DNA of 64,000 nt. It comes from Chryseobacterium gambrini (lineage in GTDB: Bacteria; Bacteroidota; Bacteroidia; Flavobacteriales; Weeksellaceae). Location of the stretch: positions 22,921 through 86,920 of the forward strand of contig NZ_FTOV01000015.1 of the NCBI RefSeq assembly GCF_900156825.1. The letters are read 5' to 3'. This document shows positions 1 through 7,831 of the stretch, one piece after another. Position 1 is the first letter of the stretch. The number at the start of each line of letters is the position of its first letter. The notes under the pieces are model-generated. The model did no database searches. It was not told the origin of the DNA and saw nothing but the letters and a program-made list of their open reading frames with translations. The position numbers and the translations under genes are program-made.

Positions 1-1841
1 CTGAAATTAAGCTGTAATTTCTTTCGGCTGTCGCTTTCAAACCAAATCCACGAATCGAAATATTTAGGAACCTGAAGATGTCTCCCAAAAGTTCTCGGCT
101 CGTAAATATCATTCTGGGTAAAAGGTGTAAACTCTATTCCTCCCCCGAAAACCCTGAAGTTTTTATCCGTAAAACTGTTATTGTTATTAAAAATCAGATT
201 CTGAAAAATAAAAGGTTCCAGTCTGTGGAAATAATTCAGGTTGAAATTCAGATACATATTGTTGAACGTTTTCGTAGGCTGCAAAATTCTGTAACCGTAC
301 CACGCGTTGTAATTTCCGAAATTCGTTCTTGTCGAAAATCCTACATCGTTGATGTCCCAGTCTTTTGTAGTGACATTTCCGTTGATATTAAAACGGTTTT
401 TTCCTGAAATTTTTGCAAAGCCAAGCTCACCTTTAGTCCCGAATTTCGTTTCACCATCAATCACCCAGCTTCCTTTTAAACTTCCGAAAGTATTGTAAGT
501 ATTTTTTTTGTTATTGATATCCCAGAGAATTCCCGTTGCATTGGCATCGCGGAAATCTCCGTTTCGGGTAACGTTGGTATTCACCAAAGAGACAGAAGAA
601 TTTCCGTTGAATCGCTGATCAAAAACCAGAACATTGTAATTGGTCCACGGTTCTACAACCTCTCTTCTCACTTCTCCGGTTTCATGGTTTAAAATCGTAG
701 CTTCCATTTTTTGTGTTATTCCGTTAAAAAAGCCGATTCCCAACCCTTTTTTGGTTCTTCCCGAAATTTTAAAAGCATTGAATAATTTTACCTTTGAAGG
801 ATATTCCGTTACCTCTTCATTGTCATTGGTTGCAGGATATCTCGAAGGTTCTCCGCCGACTCTTCTTGAATAAAACATTCCACCTTTACTGAATAATTCG
901 GTTCCTTCGGTAAAGAATGTTCTCTGCTCGGAAAACTGCTGTTCAAACGGGGTTAAATTTAAAATCGAATTATCAAAATTTGCCTGTCCGAAATCCGGAA
1001 TCAGAGTCATATCGAAGGTAAAAGCATCATTAATACCGTATTTTACGTCCATTCCGCCGTTGATATTAGCGGTTGTTTTTCCGTCGAAACTGTTGACGTA
1101 TGTGGAAAAATAAGGCGTAAAAGACAATCGTGTTGGAGGATTGATATTTTCAATTCCCTTTAAAACACCATCAAATAATGTATAAGAGTTTTTTGCATTA
1201 TCCACAAAATTCCAGTCATAAGTAGTTTTTGTACGCTGAATCCTGCGGAACATATTCATTCCCCATTCCTGAACGTTACTTTTTGGAAATCTAAGTTCGG
1301 AATAAGGGATTTTAATTTCTACCGCCCATCCTTTTTCATTGATTTTTGCGCCGCTGTACCAGATGGAATTCCATGTATCATCTTCTCCGTCCGTCGTAAT
1401 TTTTGCATCAAACTGAACGCCGGCTGCGGTTACCATAAATTCCAGACTCTGCTGTTTGTCGTTGTACCCGTTTAAAGTAACTCCGAAGAAATCATCATTT
1501 CCTACGCCATCTCTTTCTGTGAGTTCTTTGGCAATTTTATGGGGAGTAGGATCGTACATCTGGGCTCCGAAGTAAATTCCTGTATCATCATATAAAATTC
1601 TGACTTCCGTTCTGATAGAATCTGCCTGAAGTTTTCCGTTGTTGGGCTCTCTTTCTATAAAACCGGTAGCAACAGGAGCATTCCGCCATTCTGCATCATC
1701 CAGAATTCCGTCTATTTTGGGAGATGATGAGGTTTTTGTGATGACGATGTTTTTTCTGACAATCTGCACATCTTCCTTTTTCTGAGAATAGGTGAGTATG
1801 GAAGATAAAATAAGGCAAATTGCCAGGATCTGAGTTTTCAT
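1..1841 (-). CDS. DUF5916 / CBM9-like domain protein, 3' part missing
   Basis: The reading frame is open on the minus strand from an ATG at 1841 to the window edge, so at least 613 residues are present and the C-terminus is missing. The first ~19 residues form a signal peptide ending in TYSQ. Residues ~35-210 resemble the carbohydrate-binding family 9-like domain (SPKIDGILDDAEW, then TEVRILYDDTGIYFGAQMYD), and the rest resembles the DUF5916 beta-rich region, including the FGQANFDNSILNLTPFEQ segment. In this family the C-terminal part is predicted to be an outer-membrane beta-barrel-like domain, and the function is unknown. It is probably exported to the outer membrane. The next gene downstream lies outside the window. 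The family assignment rests on recognised motifs; the role is not inferred. Confidence 0.85.
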   Translation of the reverse strand, partial: MKTQILAICLILSSILTYSQKKEDVQIVRKNIVITKTSSSPKIDGILDDAEWRNAPVATGFIEREPNNGKLQADSIRTEVRILYDDTGIYFGAQMYDPTPHKIAKELTERDGVGNDDFFGVTLNGYNDKQQSLEFMVTAAGVQFDAKITTDGEDDTWNSIWYSGAKINEKGWAVEIKIPYSELRFPKSNVQEWGMNMFRRIQRTKTTYDWNFVDNAKNSYTLFDGVLKGIENINPPTRLSFTPYFSTYVNSFDGKTTANINGGMDVKYGINDAFTFDMTLIPDFGQANFDNSILNLTPFEQQFSEQRTFFTEGTELFSKGGMFYSRRVGGEPSRYPATNDNEEVTEYPSKVKLFNAFKISGRTKKGLGIGFFNGITQKMEATILNHETGEVRREVVEPWTNYNVLVFDQRFNGNSSVSLVNTNVTRNGDFRDANATGILWDINNKKNTYNTFGSLKGSWVIDGETKFGTKGELGFAKISGKNRFNINGNVTTKDWDINDVGFSTRTNFGNYNAWYGYRILQPTKTFNNMYLNFNLNYFHRLEPFIFQNLIFNNNNSFTDKNFRVFGGGIEFTPFTQNDIYEPRTFGRHLQVPKYFDSWIWFESDSRKKLQLNF

Positions 1842-1903
1842 AATTCAGTTCTTAATGTTTTAAACAAGACAACCAAAATCTGAAATCTATTACATCACAA
1901 AAC

Positions 1904-1931
1904 AAAAAAATGTCTGCAAAATTTGCAGACA
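1904..1931 (-). terminator. Intrinsic terminator after the DUF3108 gene
   Basis: A perfect inverted repeat (TGTCTGCAAA at 1911-1920 and its complement at 1922-1931) is followed on the minus strand by a T run at 1904-1910. It sits 28 nt past the stop of the DUF3108 gene and separates it from the DUF5916 gene. Confidence 0.75.
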
Positions 1932-1958
1932 CCTTATTTCTAATGATTTACAATGAAT

Positions 1959-2729
1959 TTATTTTGTAAACTTTAAAGGATATTTTACATTTTTATATCC
2001 GTCGATACTTGCTTTTAATGATCCGACTGCCAATTCAGCTTTCAATAAAATAGGAATATGATTGGCGTCGTTGGAAACCCACATCGTTACTCCTTCTTTC
2101 TCTTTAAAAACCCTTCCGCTCTTCACAGACGGAATAATTTTTAAACAATTAATTGTCCCGAATTTGGTATCCAGATTTTCAGTTCCCACCACTTTTAGCT
2201 GAAAAGGAAACATTTCATCATCAATCCATACATTCATGTTGATTACTGTTCCTGTTCTCAGTTCAGCAGCAGTTTTACTTCTTAAATAATAGAAGCAGGA
2301 AAGCATATCCTGAACTCCTTTTACAGATTTTATTACTTTCGATCCGTTTGCCGGCGTTTTCTTGTCCGTTAAAACCAATGTGTTATTGTCATGATTGAAG
2401 GTTGTTTCCAGATGCTGTCTGTAGCTTCCTTCCCTCACGTTTCTTACATAAAAGCTCGGAAGTTCAGTCTGCATATTGATGTAGCTTTCATAAAAATCTT
2501 CTACCTTAAAAAACGCTCTTACTGCTCCAGTTGTCTGTCCCGTTCCTCTTACATGAAGATGCGGAGCTCCTTTGAAGGTGGTTTTCTGTGCCGTAAGATT
2601 AGCGGTACCAGCATTCAGAAATCCGTAATGGATTCTCAGCGTAATAGACTCTCCGTCTGCAATATTATCAATCTGTCCAAATCCCAGAATGAATATAAAT
2701 ATCGAAATAATACTTAAAAATTTCTTCAT
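1959..2729 (-). CDS. DUF3108 domain-containing exported protein
   Basis: This 256-residue protein starts with a signal peptide (residues 1-19, ending FGFGQ). The body matches DUF3108: an N-terminal GESITLRIHYGFLNAGTA strand, a central DMLSCFYYLRS segment, and a C-terminal stretch reading VTMWVSNDANHIPILLKAEL, which resembles lipoprotein-localisation-type beta folds. The family is periplasmic and of unknown function, common in Bacteroidota. It is transcribed away from the reductase gene at 2886, with which it shares a 156-nt divergent region, and it ends in its own terminator. Family confidence is good; no biochemical role can be given. Confidence 0.85.
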   Translation of the reverse strand: MKKFLSIISIFIFILGFGQIDNIADGESITLRIHYGFLNAGTANLTAQKTTFKGAPHLHVRGTGQTTGAVRAFFKVEDFYESYINMQTELPSFYVRNVREGSYRQHLETTFNHDNNTLVLTDKKTPANGSKVIKSVKGVQDMLSCFYYLRSKTAAELRTGTVINMNVWIDDEMFPFQLKVVGTENLDTKFGTINCLKIIPSVKSGRVFKEKEGVTMWVSNDANHIPILLKAELAVGSLKASIDGYKNVKYPLKFTK

Positions 2730-2844
2730 AATTTAAATTTTACAAAAACATTGCCAAATTCAATAACTTTAAAATATGAAATATATTTGACAAATCTCAG
2801 TTTTTTATTTAGACTGAATTAAATATGCTTCGCATTAAAATTAG

Positions 2845-2852
2845 TAAATTTG
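2845..2852 (+). promoter_or_regulatory. Putative -7 element for the reductase gene
   Basis: TAAATTTG fits the Bacteroidota -7 consensus TAnnTTTG and lies 33 nt before the ATG at 2886. No good -33 TTTG is seen at the usual distance, so confidence is moderate. Confidence 0.45.
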
Positions 2853-2885
2853 CGATCACAAGTATAATTAAATTATCTTATAATT

Positions 2886-3941
2886 ATGATAACGACGGAT
2901 ATATTGATCATAGGAGCCGGTCCTACAGGACTTTTTGCTGTATTTGAAGCAGGTTTATTAAAAATGAAGTGCCATATTATTGATGCACTTCCTCAACCGG
3001 GAGGACAGTTGGCTGAGCTTTATCCTAAAAAGCCTATTTTCGATATTCCGGGATATCCTTCTGTAAATGCGGGAGAGCTTGTGGATAATTTGATGGAGCA
3101 GATCAAGCAGTTTCAGCCGGGATTCACTTTGGGAGAAACAGCAGTTTCTTATACAAAAGTAGATGATGAATGGTTTGAGGTAGTTACGAACAAAGGAACG
3201 GTTCACAGAGCGAAAGCGATTGCTATTGCAGGAGGTTTAGGAACTTTCGAGCCAAGAAAACCTACCATTGAAAATGTAGCCGATTACGAAGAAAAAGGTC
3301 TTGAATATTTTGTAAAAGAGCCTGAACATTTCAGAAATAAAAAAGTAGTGATTGCTGGAGGAGGAGATTCTGCACTGGACTGGAGTATTTTCTTATCTAA
3401 TGTAGCGAGTGAAGTTACTTTAATTCATAGAAGAAACGAATTCCGTGGCGCTCTGGATTCTGTAGAAAAAGTTCAGGATCTTAAAAATCAGGGTAAAATT
3501 AAATTAATTACTCCTGCGGAAGTTACAGCGATTAAAGGTGACGGAAAAGTAGAAGCGATTACAGTGGCAATTGACGGACAGGATCCTTACGATATTGAGA
3601 CAGATTATTTTATTCCGTTATTCGGTTTAACACCAAAATTGGGAGAAATCGGAAACTGGGGACTGAATATCGAGAAAAATGCGATCGTTGTAAACAATGC
3701 TTTGGACTATCAGACAAACATTGACGGAATTTATGCGATCGGAGATATCAATACTTATCCGGGAAAATTAAAGCTGATTCTTTGCGGATTCCATGAAGCT
3801 ACTTTAATGTGTCAGAGTGTTTATAACAGACTGAATCCGGGTAAAAAATTCGTTCTGAAATATACAACGGTAAGCGGCGTAGACGGATTCGACGGAAGCA
3901 GAAAAGAAGCAGAAAAAGCTGTTGTTAAAAAAATTGACTAA
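2886..3941 (+). CDS. Ferredoxin-NADP+ reductase, thioredoxin-reductase type
   Basis: This 351-residue flavoenzyme has an N-terminal FAD-binding GxGxxG (residues 10-15, IGAGPTG), a GGQL segment, a second dinucleotide-binding motif near residue 156 (VVIAGGGDSALDW), and the C-terminal IDGIYAIGDINTYPGKLKLI FAD motif. The redox-active CxxC of true thioredoxin reductases is absent, which points to the type 2 ferredoxin/flavodoxin-NADP+ reductase family (like YumC). It would move electrons between NADPH and a ferredoxin in the cytoplasm. A 2Fe-2S ferredoxin gene follows after 61 nt and is a plausible partner. The start is the first ATG, shortly after a candidate promoter. Confidence 0.88.
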   Translation: MITTDILIIGAGPTGLFAVFEAGLLKMKCHIIDALPQPGGQLAELYPKKPIFDIPGYPSVNAGELVDNLMEQIKQFQPGFTLGETAVSYTKVDDEWFEVVTNKGTVHRAKAIAIAGGLGTFEPRKPTIENVADYEEKGLEYFVKEPEHFRNKKVVIAGGGDSALDWSIFLSNVASEVTLIHRRNEFRGALDSVEKVQDLKNQGKIKLITPAEVTAIKGDGKVEAITVAIDGQDPYDIETDYFIPLFGLTPKLGEIGNWGLNIEKNAIVVNNALDYQTNIDGIYAIGDINTYPGKLKLILCGFHEATLMCQSVYNRLNPGKKFVLKYTTVSGVDGFDGSRKEAEKAVVKKID

Positions 3942-3951
3942 TTTTGTTGTC

Positions 3952-4002
3952 TGTTGTTGAATATCATTACATCAACAATCAACTATTAACGATCAACAAA
4001 AG
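3952..4002 (+). repeat. Degenerate heptanucleotide repeat before the ferredoxin start
   Basis: The 61-nt gap between reductase and ferredoxin ends with degenerate 7-mers of the AACAATC type (AACAATC, AACTATT, AACGATC, AACAAAA) running right up to the ATG at 4003. The same repeat class occurs at 53205-53252 and, in reverse orientation, at 58863-58915. Confidence 0.6.
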
Positions 4003-4332
4003 ATGAGCGATATTAATATAAAAATTACCGATAGGGAAGGAGTTACGCACGATGTTGTTGCACCAACGGATATGTCTATGAATCTGATGGAAATCATCCG
4101 TTCTTATGAACTGGCGGAAGAAGGAACCATCGGAGTTTGCGGAGGAATGGCTATGTGTGCTTCGTGTCAGGTTTACGTGACCAACGATCCGGGACTTGAT
4201 GAAATGGGCGCAGAAGAAGATGCCATGTTGGGTGAAGCATTCCATGTACAGAAAAACAGCAGACTGGGTTGTCAGCTGCATATTGTTCCAGAAATGGAAG
4301 GTCTGGAAGTAGAGATTGCTCCTTATCCTTAG
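4003..4332 (+). CDS. 2Fe-2S ferredoxin (adrenodoxin type)
   Basis: This 109-residue protein has cysteines at 46, 52, 55 and 90. The C-x5-C-x2-C spacing followed by a distal Cys is that of vertebrate/adrenodoxin-type 2Fe-2S ferredoxins (VCGGMAMCASCQV, then LGCQLHI). It is probably a soluble one-electron carrier. It follows the ferredoxin-NADP+ reductase gene on the same strand, so the two probably form an electron-transfer pair. The length is normal for the family. A strong hairpin terminator lies just after the stop. Confidence 0.9.
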   Translation: MSDINIKITDREGVTHDVVAPTDMSMNLMEIIRSYELAEEGTIGVCGGMAMCASCQVYVTNDPGLDEMGAEEDAMLGEAFHVQKNSRLGCQLHIVPEMEGLEVEIAPYP

Positions 4333-4356
4333 AAAGATTTTAACTTACCATAAAAT

Positions 4357-4394
4357 AAAAGCCTCCCGAAGAAAATCTTCGGGAGGCTTTTATT
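4357..4394. terminator. Bidirectional terminator, ferredoxin / prolyl oligopeptidase
   Basis: A long stem (AAAAGCCTCCCGAAGA, loop, perfect complement) sits between two convergent genes, with A/T runs on both sides, so it can end transcription from either direction. Confidence 0.9.
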
Positions 4395-4397
4395 TTA

Positions 4398-6548
4398 TCA
4401 TTTTACAGGCTGAAATTTTGGATGTCCCACCTGCCACAAAGCAAATGAATAAATATCGGCGTATTCTTTAAAAATAACGTCAAAATCACTGGTGAAATGT
4501 CCGTTTTCATAGTTTACATACAGCAAAACAGGTTTTTCTGAGGCGGAATCTTTTTGCAGTATGGCTGCAAATTTTCCCGGCTCCCAAGGTTCAACTCTGG
4601 AGTCGTTCATTCCGGTGCGGATGATTACAGCGGGATACTTTACTCCCTCTTTTACTTTACTCTGGGCATCCATTTCAAGAAGGTTTTTGGTATCTTCTTC
4701 ATTTTTTAAAGTTCCTATTTCCGGAATCTGATTGGGGCCATTAGGGGTAATCTCAGAACGTAAGGCATTGGTCATTCCCACTTCTGCTATAGCTACAGAA
4801 TACAGATCAGGTCTTTCCGTTATGGCTCTTCCAATGAGTACTCCGCCCATACTTACACCATTTCCTATGAGTTTTGAAGATGAAGTATATTTTTGGGAGA
4901 TCAGGTATTCCGAACATGCAATAAAATCTTTCCATGTATTCGGTTTTTTTGCTTTCATACCGTCTTTATGCCAGTTTTCACCTTTTTCACCTCCTCCTCT
5001 TACGTGGGCTATTGCCAATACGACACCCTGTTCCAAAAGTACGGAAAGTCTTGTTGAGAAACGGGGCTCATATGAAAATCCATAACCGCCATAACCTGTA
5101 ATATAAGCAGGATTACTGCCATCCATTTTTATATTTTTAGGATAAATAACAGATAGCGGAACCATAACGCCGTCGTGGCTTTTTACTTCCACCTCTTTTA
5201 CGTTATAAAGTGTGCTGTAATCCGGATATTTTGTTTCTGAATTAAGGTATTTACTTTTTACGATATCTCCTTTTTCAGGGTTGTATTCGTAGGTCGTTAA
5301 TGGAGTCAGCCAGTTAACGTTGTTACAGAATATGTTGTCATTTTCTCTTTGGTTGAGAGATAATGAACTGTTAACTCCGGTTGGGAAATCAATTTTTTTT
5401 CCGGCAAGCGTATTAATATTGACCTGATATTTATCTCTTACAATACCGTCTCCTAATGAATAATAAAGATAGTTTTTAGAATTATGAATACTTATGATTA
5501 CTTTATCCTTGTTTTCCGCAACTACTGTTGTGGCTTTATCAGGATCAGGATTTGATAAGCTTGTGAGAGTAATTTTATAATTAGGTGCATCTTTATGAGT
5601 CAGCAGAAACAATTTGTCGCCGGAAATAAATACATCAGTGATATCGTCTGATGGTTTTACGATTTGCCTCCAGTTTATTTTTTTATTTTTTAATTCAGAA
5701 AAAGGTGCAACAAATATCGGACTTTCAGATTTTACAGAACTTAATCTTAAAACAATATTTTTATAGTCATCGGTAAAATAAATTGAGGGAAATTGCTCTG
5801 TTAAAGCATTCAGTTCCGGATAATCTTCTCTGGATGCTAATACCTTGTCAGCTTTTGTGTCGGTTCCAATCACATGAAGCATGGCTTTCATGTCCTTTAG
5901 AAGCATATTGCTGCTTGGATCTGCGGTACTCATTTTTGTATAAAGAAGAGCCTTATCGTCGGGAGTAAATTCAAAAGCAAATTCACTCCAGATAGGACCG
6001 ATTTCATCCTTTAAAAATTTCTTGGTGGCAAGATCAAAAATTCTTAAGTTGCAGATTTCCCCACCTGCTTTTGACAGTAAAATTGCAATTTTCCCCGCTT
6101 TCGAGTCAAGTACAAAATTGGTGATTTGTGTATTTTTGCCAAGTGTTTCAGGATCAAAAATCAGCGATTCTTTTCCTGTTGCAAGATCTCTTGAATAAAG
6201 CTTAGAAAGGTTTTCGCTTTTTTTAGTCTTTGTATAAAAATAAGTGTTTCCTCTTTGATAGATGACGTCGAAAGAATCACCGTTCATTTCCTGTACTTCT
6301 TTCATGCGTCTGTAAAGATCTTCACGGTGCGGAATTTTATCAATCACGGAATGGCTGAAATCAGACTGAGATTTGAACCATTTTTTTACTTCAGGATTTT
6401 TGATGTCTTCCAGCCATCTGTAATGATCTGTGATTTTTGTACCAAAATAATCATCCACCACCGCTTTTTCAGGAGTTGCAGGATAATTGTACTGTGCGGA
6501 TATTATTTGACTTAAAAATAATCCTGCTGAAAGAAATATATTTTTCAT
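4398..6548 (-). CDS. Prolyl oligopeptidase family serine peptidase (S9A)
   Basis: With the start at the ATG at 6548 the product is 716 residues and begins with a signal peptide (MKNIFLSAGLFLSQ, cleaved near SAQ); an ATG seven codons upstream would place charged residues before it and is less likely. The N-terminal peptidase domain has the YPATPEKAVVDDYFGTKI entry of S9A enzymes, then a seven-bladed propeller region, then the C-terminal alpha/beta-hydrolase domain. The catalytic triad is visible: Ser566 in GNGVSMGG, Asp649 in GMNDSRVEP, His684 in ENGHFTS. The enzyme cleaves short proline-containing peptides, here probably in the periplasm. It ends at a terminator shared with the convergent ferredoxin gene. 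Confidence 0.93.
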   Translation of the reverse strand: MKNIFLSAGLFLSQIISAQYNYPATPEKAVVDDYFGTKITDHYRWLEDIKNPEVKKWFKSQSDFSHSVIDKIPHREDLYRRMKEVQEMNGDSFDVIYQRGNTYFYTKTKKSENLSKLYSRDLATGKESLIFDPETLGKNTQITNFVLDSKAGKIAILLSKAGGEICNLRIFDLATKKFLKDEIGPIWSEFAFEFTPDDKALLYTKMSTADPSSNMLLKDMKAMLHVIGTDTKADKVLASREDYPELNALTEQFPSIYFTDDYKNIVLRLSSVKSESPIFVAPFSELKNKKINWRQIVKPSDDITDVFISGDKLFLLTHKDAPNYKITLTSLSNPDPDKATTVVAENKDKVIISIHNSKNYLYYSLGDGIVRDKYQVNINTLAGKKIDFPTGVNSSLSLNQRENDNIFCNNVNWLTPLTTYEYNPEKGDIVKSKYLNSETKYPDYSTLYNVKEVEVKSHDGVMVPLSVIYPKNIKMDGSNPAYITGYGGYGFSYEPRFSTRLSVLLEQGVVLAIAHVRGGGEKGENWHKDGMKAKKPNTWKDFIACSEYLISQKYTSSSKLIGNGVSMGGVLIGRAITERPDLYSVAIAEVGMTNALRSEITPNGPNQIPEIGTLKNEEDTKNLLEMDAQSKVKEGVKYPAVIIRTGMNDSRVEPWEPGKFAAILQKDSASEKPVLLYVNYENGHFTSDFDVIFKEYADIYSFALWQVGHPKFQPVK

Positions 6549-6593
6549 GGCTGTATTTTTTTTTGACAATTAAAAGTCTGTAATGTAAATATA

Positions 6594-7175
6594 CTAAACT
6601 TCCTCCCTCGAAATCCATTTTCCAACATTCGGAGCCTGATAATTTTTCATCATTTCCAGTAATTCTTCAATATTTTCACAGATTAAAAGCATCTCACGGT
6701 TAATCTGCTTTAAAAATCCTTTTTCCACCATTGTTTCCACAAGCCTGATCAGATCGTCATAAAATCCGTTGATGTTTAAAATTCCAATCGGTTTTTTATG
6801 AAGTCCCAGTTGCGCCCAGGTTATCATTTCAAAAAATTCTTCCATTGTTCCGTAACCTCCCGGAAGAACAATAACGCCGTCGCAAAGTTCATTCATTTTG
6901 GTTTTTCGTTCATGCATGGTTTCCACCAGAATTAATTCTGTCAATTGTTTGTGAGCAATTTCTTTGGACTGTAAAAAGCGGGGAAGGACGCCGGTTACTT
7001 TTCCGCCTTCATTCAGTGCTCCGTCTGCAACAGCGCCCATTAAACCAACATCTGCGCCGCCGTAAATAAGCTGAATTTTTTGTTTTGCCAGAGTTTCACC
7101 AAGCAAAGCTGCCTGTTCTTTGTAAATAGATGCAGAACCGAAGCTGGATCCGCAGAATACGGTGATACTTTTCAT
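6594..7175 (-). CDS. LOG family protein (nucleoside monophosphate phosphoribohydrolase-like)
   Basis: This protein is 193 residues from the ATG at 7175. It contains the N-terminal TVFCGSSFGS, the IYGGADVGLMG nucleotide-binding segment, and the family signature PGGYGTMEEFFEMITWAQLG, the active site of LONELY GUY-type enzymes that release ribose 5-phosphate from nucleotide monophosphates. Bacterial members are often annotated TIGR00730; their physiological substrate is frequently unclear. The start at MKSITVFCG is chosen over a start three codons upstream because the family begins there. The toxin gene upstream ends 23 nt before it in the same orientation. Confidence 0.9.
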   Translation of the reverse strand: MKSITVFCGSSFGSASIYKEQAALLGETLAKQKIQLIYGGADVGLMGAVADGALNEGGKVTGVLPRFLQSKEIAHKQLTELILVETMHERKTKMNELCDGVIVLPGGYGTMEEFFEMITWAQLGLHKKPIGILNINGFYDDLIRLVETMVEKGFLKQINREMLLICENIEELLEMMKNYQAPNVGKWISREEV

Positions 7176-7198
7176 GATTAACAATTAAAAAAACTGAA

Positions 7199-7498
7199 TT
7201 AAATTTTTCTTTTTTGAGGGGACTGTCTGTTTGAAAAGAATGATAAAATTTCCACGCTGCCATTGTTTACGCGGTAATACATGGTGTTAAATTCCAGAAT
7301 AACCAGTTTGTGAATGTTTTTGCTTTCGGATATGGGAAATATGAAAGGATTTTGAGATATAATTTCAATTAAACTTTCAATTTTTTGAACAAGCTTTTTA
7401 ATTTCTTTATCCGTAAAATGAAGTTGAAGATATTCTATTGTCTGTTCTAATTCCTCTAAAGCACTTGGGGTCCAGAGAATATTATAACCATTTTCCAT
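7199..7498 (-). CDS. RelE/ParE-family toxin
   Basis: This 99-residue basic protein fits the RelE/ParE fold: the opening (YNILWTPSALEELEQTIEYL), the helical hairpin that follows, and the C-terminal beta strands (KLVILEFNTMYYRVNNGSVEILSFF). Members either cleave mRNA on the ribosome or poison gyrase; which applies cannot be read from sequence. It overlaps the upstream small gene by 17 nt (7482-7498), the arrangement typical of a type II toxin-antitoxin operon with antitoxin first. Confidence 0.85.
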   Translation of the reverse strand: MENGYNILWTPSALEELEQTIEYLQLHFTDKEIKKLVQKIESLIEIISQNPFIFPISESKNIHKLVILEFNTMYYRVNNGSVEILSFFSNRQSPQKRKI

Positions 7499-7715
7499 AT
7501 AACTTTCTGGCTTCAGAATGAGATTTTAGTTCATTATTATCCGCTTCAGAAATTCCTTTTTCAATTGATTCTTTTTCTTCTTCCGAAATTAAACTCCACC
7601 AGTCTTTAGTCTCCTCTTTCCTGAATTGAATCAGTTTTTTGATAACAGAAGCATCCTCCAATGTTGACAGCCATTGAATTAATTCAAGTTTTTCATTGAG
7701 TGTCTGTGTGTTCAT
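7482..7715 (-). CDS. Antitoxin of a RelE/ParE-type pair
   Basis: This 77-residue acidic, helical protein has no obvious helix-turn-helix. An N-terminal helix (NEKLELIQWLSTLEDASVIKK) is followed by a Glu-rich segment and a C-terminal SEARKLYGKWL tail that probably wraps the toxin. The type is common beside ParE/RelE toxins in Bacteroidota. The identification rests mainly on position: it precedes and overlaps the toxin gene. A TACATTTG -7 element lies 18 nt upstream of the start, so the pair probably has its own promoter. Confidence 0.75.
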   Translation of the reverse strand: MNTQTLNEKLELIQWLSTLEDASVIKKLIQFRKEETKDWWSLISEEEKESIEKGISEADNNELKSHSEARKLYGKWL

Positions 7716-7732
7716 ACTTTGGATTGTTTATT

Positions 7733-7740
7733 CAAATGTA
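7733..7740 (-). promoter_or_regulatory. Putative -7 element of the toxin-antitoxin operon
   Basis: On the minus strand this reads TACATTTG, matching TAnnTTTG, 17 nt upstream of the antitoxin ATG. A TTG is present only 14 nt further upstream, shorter than usual. Confidence 0.45.
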
Positions 7741-7773
7741 TAACTTTTTGATAACAATTGAGAAAGATTGGGA

Positions 7774-7810
7774 ACAAAAAATATCCAAAATCAAAACGAC
7801 TTTGGATATT
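7774..7810 (-). terminator. Intrinsic terminator after pepD
   Basis: The inverted repeat AATATCCAAA / TTTGGATATT (7780-7789 and 7801-7810) is followed on the minus strand by a T-rich run. It lies 21 nt beyond the stop of the peptidase gene. Confidence 0.8.
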
Positions 7811-7831
7811 CAATATAGCAATTTTACAATT

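Noticed and set aside
78..407. Plus-strand open frames at 78-407 and 640-873
   Set aside because: They are antisense to the partial DUF5916 gene, which has clear family motifs in the minus-strand frame.
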